Assembly (NCBI GenBank): GCA_030838305.1
Contig: JAUTWY010000076.1
Coordinates: forward strand, 1-8,065
Direction of reading: 5' to 3'
From: Acidobacteriaceae bacterium
GTDB taxonomy: Bacteria > Acidobacteriota > Terriglobia > Terriglobales > Acidobacteriaceae
DNA: 8,065 bases
Positions 6,467-8,065 of this stretch are shown here, one piece after another. A program made the position numbers and the translations under genes. Positions within the stretch are counted from its first letter, which is position 1. Each line of letters begins with the position of its first letter. The notes under the pieces are model-generated. The model did not search any database. It was given only the letters and a program-made list of their open reading frames with translations, and had not been told where the DNA came from.

Positions 6467-6729
6467 TGCATCCCATGCGAACAAACCTTCTGCTCCTGCT
6501 GATTCTATTATTGGGCGGCTGTGCTCATTCGCCGACGGTGGACGTGCTTGGCTCTTATTTTCCCGCATGGATGTTGTGCATTATCGTGGGCCTCCTCAGC
6601 ACGCTCATCGTTCGTCTGCTGCTGATCGGCTTTGGAATCTACTCTCATCTGCGCCTCAAACCTCTGGTTTTTTCGTGCATGGCGATATTCTTTACGTTCG
6701 TCGTTTGGCTGGGCATTTTCAAAAATTGA
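6466..6729 (+). CDS. ytcA: YtcA-family small membrane lipoprotein
   Basis: This 87-aa protein has a lipoprotein signal peptide: MRTN, a Leu-rich core, then the lipobox LGGC with the acceptor Cys at residue 19. Two hydrophobic segments follow, about residues 35-57 and 66-84. After the Cys comes VDVLGSYFPAW, matching the pattern (V/I)xGxYxPxW that I recall from E. coli YtcA, a protein of similar size encoded beside mdtN. The function of YtcA is not established. Its place between exporter genes suggests a small accessory or assembly subunit of the pump in the inner membrane. ATG 6466 is chosen because its A is the last base of the preceding stop (TGATG), implying translational coupling. GTG 6463 and ATG 6475 are also in frame. 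The membrane fusion gene starts seven bases after its stop. Confidence 0.82.
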   Translation: MHPMRTNLLLLLILLLGGCAHSPTVDVLGSYFPAWMLCIIVGLLSTLIVRLLLIGFGIYSHLRLKPLVFSCMAIFFTFVVWLGIFKN

Positions 6730-6736
6730 TATTCCT

Positions 6737-7858
6737 ATGAGCCATCCCGCATCACCGCCACCCGTGGAAAACAGGCTGTCCAGTCTCAATAACGCGCCGG
6801 CAATACCACCTTCCAGGAGCAATGAATGGCGCAAGGTTGCAGCCCAAATTATCGGTATCCTCATAGTTTGCGGAGCGGCCGTGCTGGCGTTTTGGGTCTG
6901 GAACATCACCGAACGGCACCCACGGACAGACGACGCGACTGCGCGCGCCAATGTCGTTGGTATCGCTCCTCGCGTGCGCGGCCAGATCAGCAAGCTCAAT
7001 GTGCAGGACAATGAGGCCGTGGCTGCGGGAGATGTGCTCTTCGAAATTGATCCGGCAGATTATCAGATTTCGGTGGAAAAGGCGAAGGCCGCCGTCGCGA
7101 CTCTCGACCAACAAATCGAGGTCGCGCGTTCTCAAGACTCTCAACTGAAATTCCAGATCAAGGCAGCAAAAGCGGGCGTGGAGCGGGCGAGGGCTGAATT
7201 GAAACAGGCCGGCGACACCTTGCAGCGTCTGGAGCCGCTGTTGACAAATGGCTTTGCGAAGGCTGACGACGTTGACAGGGCGGCGACGGCCAAGCAGGTC
7301 GCCGCCGCAGCCCTTGCCGCTGAGGAAGAGAGATTGAATCAGGCGCAAATAGCCTTGAGCGCTCTGGCAACCCTCACCGCTCAACGCCCCGGCGCGGTGG
7401 CCGCGGTTGACCTCGCCGAGTTGGAGCTCTCCTATTGCAAAGTCGTCGCGCCGTTTCCAGGTCGGGTCATCAGTCTGAACATTTCGGCGGGAGCGTATGC
7501 CAATGCCGGTATTCCCGTATTCTCGTTGCTGGACACACGGAAATGGTATGTCATGGCAAACTTTCGCGAAGCGGAGATTCGCCATATGGCTCCGGGCAGC
7601 GAGGCGATTGTTTACCTCTCTTCTGCGTCTAACCGCCGGTTCCGTGGGAAGGTCCAGGGGATCGGTTGGGCGGTTGTGCCCGAAGGCGAGATCGATTTTC
7701 CACCTGGCGGGGTGCCTTACGTAAAACGAGAGCTGAACTGGGTCCGGGTCGCCCAACGCTTTCCGGTGCGCATCGAAGTGGAGAATCCGGACCTCGACCT
7801 GTTCCACATGGGCGCATCTGCGGTGGCGATTATGAAGGGTCAAGGAAATAGCCGATGA
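6737..7858 (+). CDS. mdtN: HlyD/EmrA-family membrane fusion protein, MdtN-like
   Basis: This 373-aa periplasmic adaptor would join the inner-membrane partner to the outer-membrane channel. In order: a Pro/Ser-rich cytoplasmic N-terminus (1-30), one TM anchor (about 34-56), a first lipoyl half (about 66-108, with TDDATARANVVGIAPRV), an alpha-helical coiled-coil hairpin (about 112-215, containing LEPLLTNGFAKADDVDRA), a second lipoyl half (VVAPFPGRVISLN, 236-248), and a beta-barrel (about 263-365). Phrases such as LLDTRKWYVMANFRE and NWVRVAQRFPVRIEVE closely match the E. coli MdtN sequence as I recall it, which makes this assignment stronger than the general family. E. coli MdtN is slightly shorter, mainly at the N-terminus. 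ATG 6737 is chosen because an upstream ATG (6632) would overlap the ytcA gene by about 100 bases and add an unrelated extension. The stop overlaps the next start as ATGA. Confidence 0.93.
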   Translation: MSHPASPPPVENRLSSLNNAPAIPPSRSNEWRKVAAQIIGILIVCGAAVLAFWVWNITERHPRTDDATARANVVGIAPRVRGQISKLNVQDNEAVAAGDVLFEIDPADYQISVEKAKAAVATLDQQIEVARSQDSQLKFQIKAAKAGVERARAELKQAGDTLQRLEPLLTNGFAKADDVDRAATAKQVAAAALAAEEERLNQAQIALSALATLTAQRPGAVAAVDLAELELSYCKVVAPFPGRVISLNISAGAYANAGIPVFSLLDTRKWYVMANFREAEIRHMAPGSEAIVYLSSASNRRFRGKVQGIGWAVVPEGEIDFPPGGVPYVKRELNWVRVAQRFPVRIEVENPDLDLFHMGASAVAIMKGQGNSR

Positions 7859-8065
7859 GCGAAGTGTTCACAGATGCGCTACCGACCCAGCTCGGGTGGG
7901 TTGATTGGCTGCGGCGCGAGCTGGCGCCATCGCACGAGCGCAAAGTCAGGACACTTATTCTCATCGGCGGCACTGTCCTTTGCGTAATCATCTCGATGGC
8001 CCTGCAAGTTCCGCAACTCGCGACTTCCGCATACATGGCCTTTTTTATCTCGAAGGAAAACAAAA
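7855..8065 (+). CDS. mdtO: FUSC/aromatic-exporter-type inner-membrane protein, MdtO-like, 3'-partial
   Basis: The first 70 codons are present and the frame is still open at the window end. ATG 7855 overlaps the preceding stop by four bases (ATGA), so translation is probably coupled. After a short cytoplasmic stretch (DWLRRELAPSHERKVRT, residues 17-33) comes a first membrane helix (about 34-50) ending in ISMALQVPQLATSAYMAFF. This resembles the start of FUSC-family proteins: a helix, a short LQxP turn, then a SAYMAFF-type second helix and SKENK. In E. coli, MdtO is encoded directly after MdtN and is about 680 aa with a cytoplasmic middle domain; a similar size is expected here. It would be the inner-membrane part of the pump. 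The call rests on limited sequence plus strong gene order. Confidence 0.82.
   Translation, partial: MSEVFTDALPTQLGWVDWLRRELAPSHERKVRTLILIGGTVLCVIISMALQVPQLATSAYMAFFISKENK

Noticed and set aside
5969..6568. 199-codon - strand open frame opposite the outer-membrane gene and ytcA
   Set aside because: It mirrors two confident coding regions and its translation has no family resemblance.
6632..6736. Longer N-terminus for the membrane fusion protein from ATG 6632
   Set aside because: It would overlap ytcA by 98 bases and add 35 residues unlike any adaptor N-terminus. ATG 6737 fits the gene spacing.
6752..7843. 363-codon - strand open frame opposite the membrane fusion gene
   Set aside because: It is antisense to a clear MdtN-type gene. 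The frame stays open because of that gene's codon bias, and the translation has no family resemblance.

Overview
The window looks like bacterial chromosome from a Verrucomicrobiota-type organism (Pedosphaera-like), judged from memory of protein families. Two features suggest this: a PknB-type kinase with a transmembrane helix and 42-residue TPR repeats, and an ECF sigma factor of the class that accompanies such kinases in Verrucomicrobiota, Planctomycetes and Acidobacteria. All recognised genes are on the + strand. No rRNA, tRNA, CRISPR array, insertion sequence or phage gene was seen.

Layout. Bases 1-2450 hold the C-terminal part of a Ser/Thr kinase whose 5' end lies outside the window. Bases 2511-3065 hold an ECF sigma factor. 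Bases 3066-3456 carry no intact gene, but one frame contains what may be the decayed ATP-binding domain of a sensor histidine kinase. Bases 3457-4647 hold a sigma54-dependent activator (bacterial enhancer-binding protein, bEBP) with AAA+ and Fis-type DNA-binding domains but no recognisable sensory domain. Bases 4648-4909 hold dyad-symmetric sites and a good candidate -24/-12 (sigma54) promoter. From 4910 to the end runs a tightly packed operon: a TolC-type outer-membrane factor, a YtcA-family small lipoprotein, an MdtN/HlyD-type membrane fusion protein, and the start of an MdtO/FUSC-type inner-membrane protein cut by the window edge.

How it fits together. The last four genes match, by family, the ytcA-mdtN-mdtO-mdtP group of Escherichia coli, a tripartite exporter spanning both membranes. 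Here the outer-membrane gene comes first and is of the TolC family. The main hypothesis is that the bEBP at 3457-4647 binds the dyads at 4668-4729 and switches on the efflux operon from the sigma54 promoter at 4847-4862. With the kinase and the ECF sigma factor, three different kinds of regulator stand directly upstream of one exporter. Only the bEBP has a visible DNA-level link to it.
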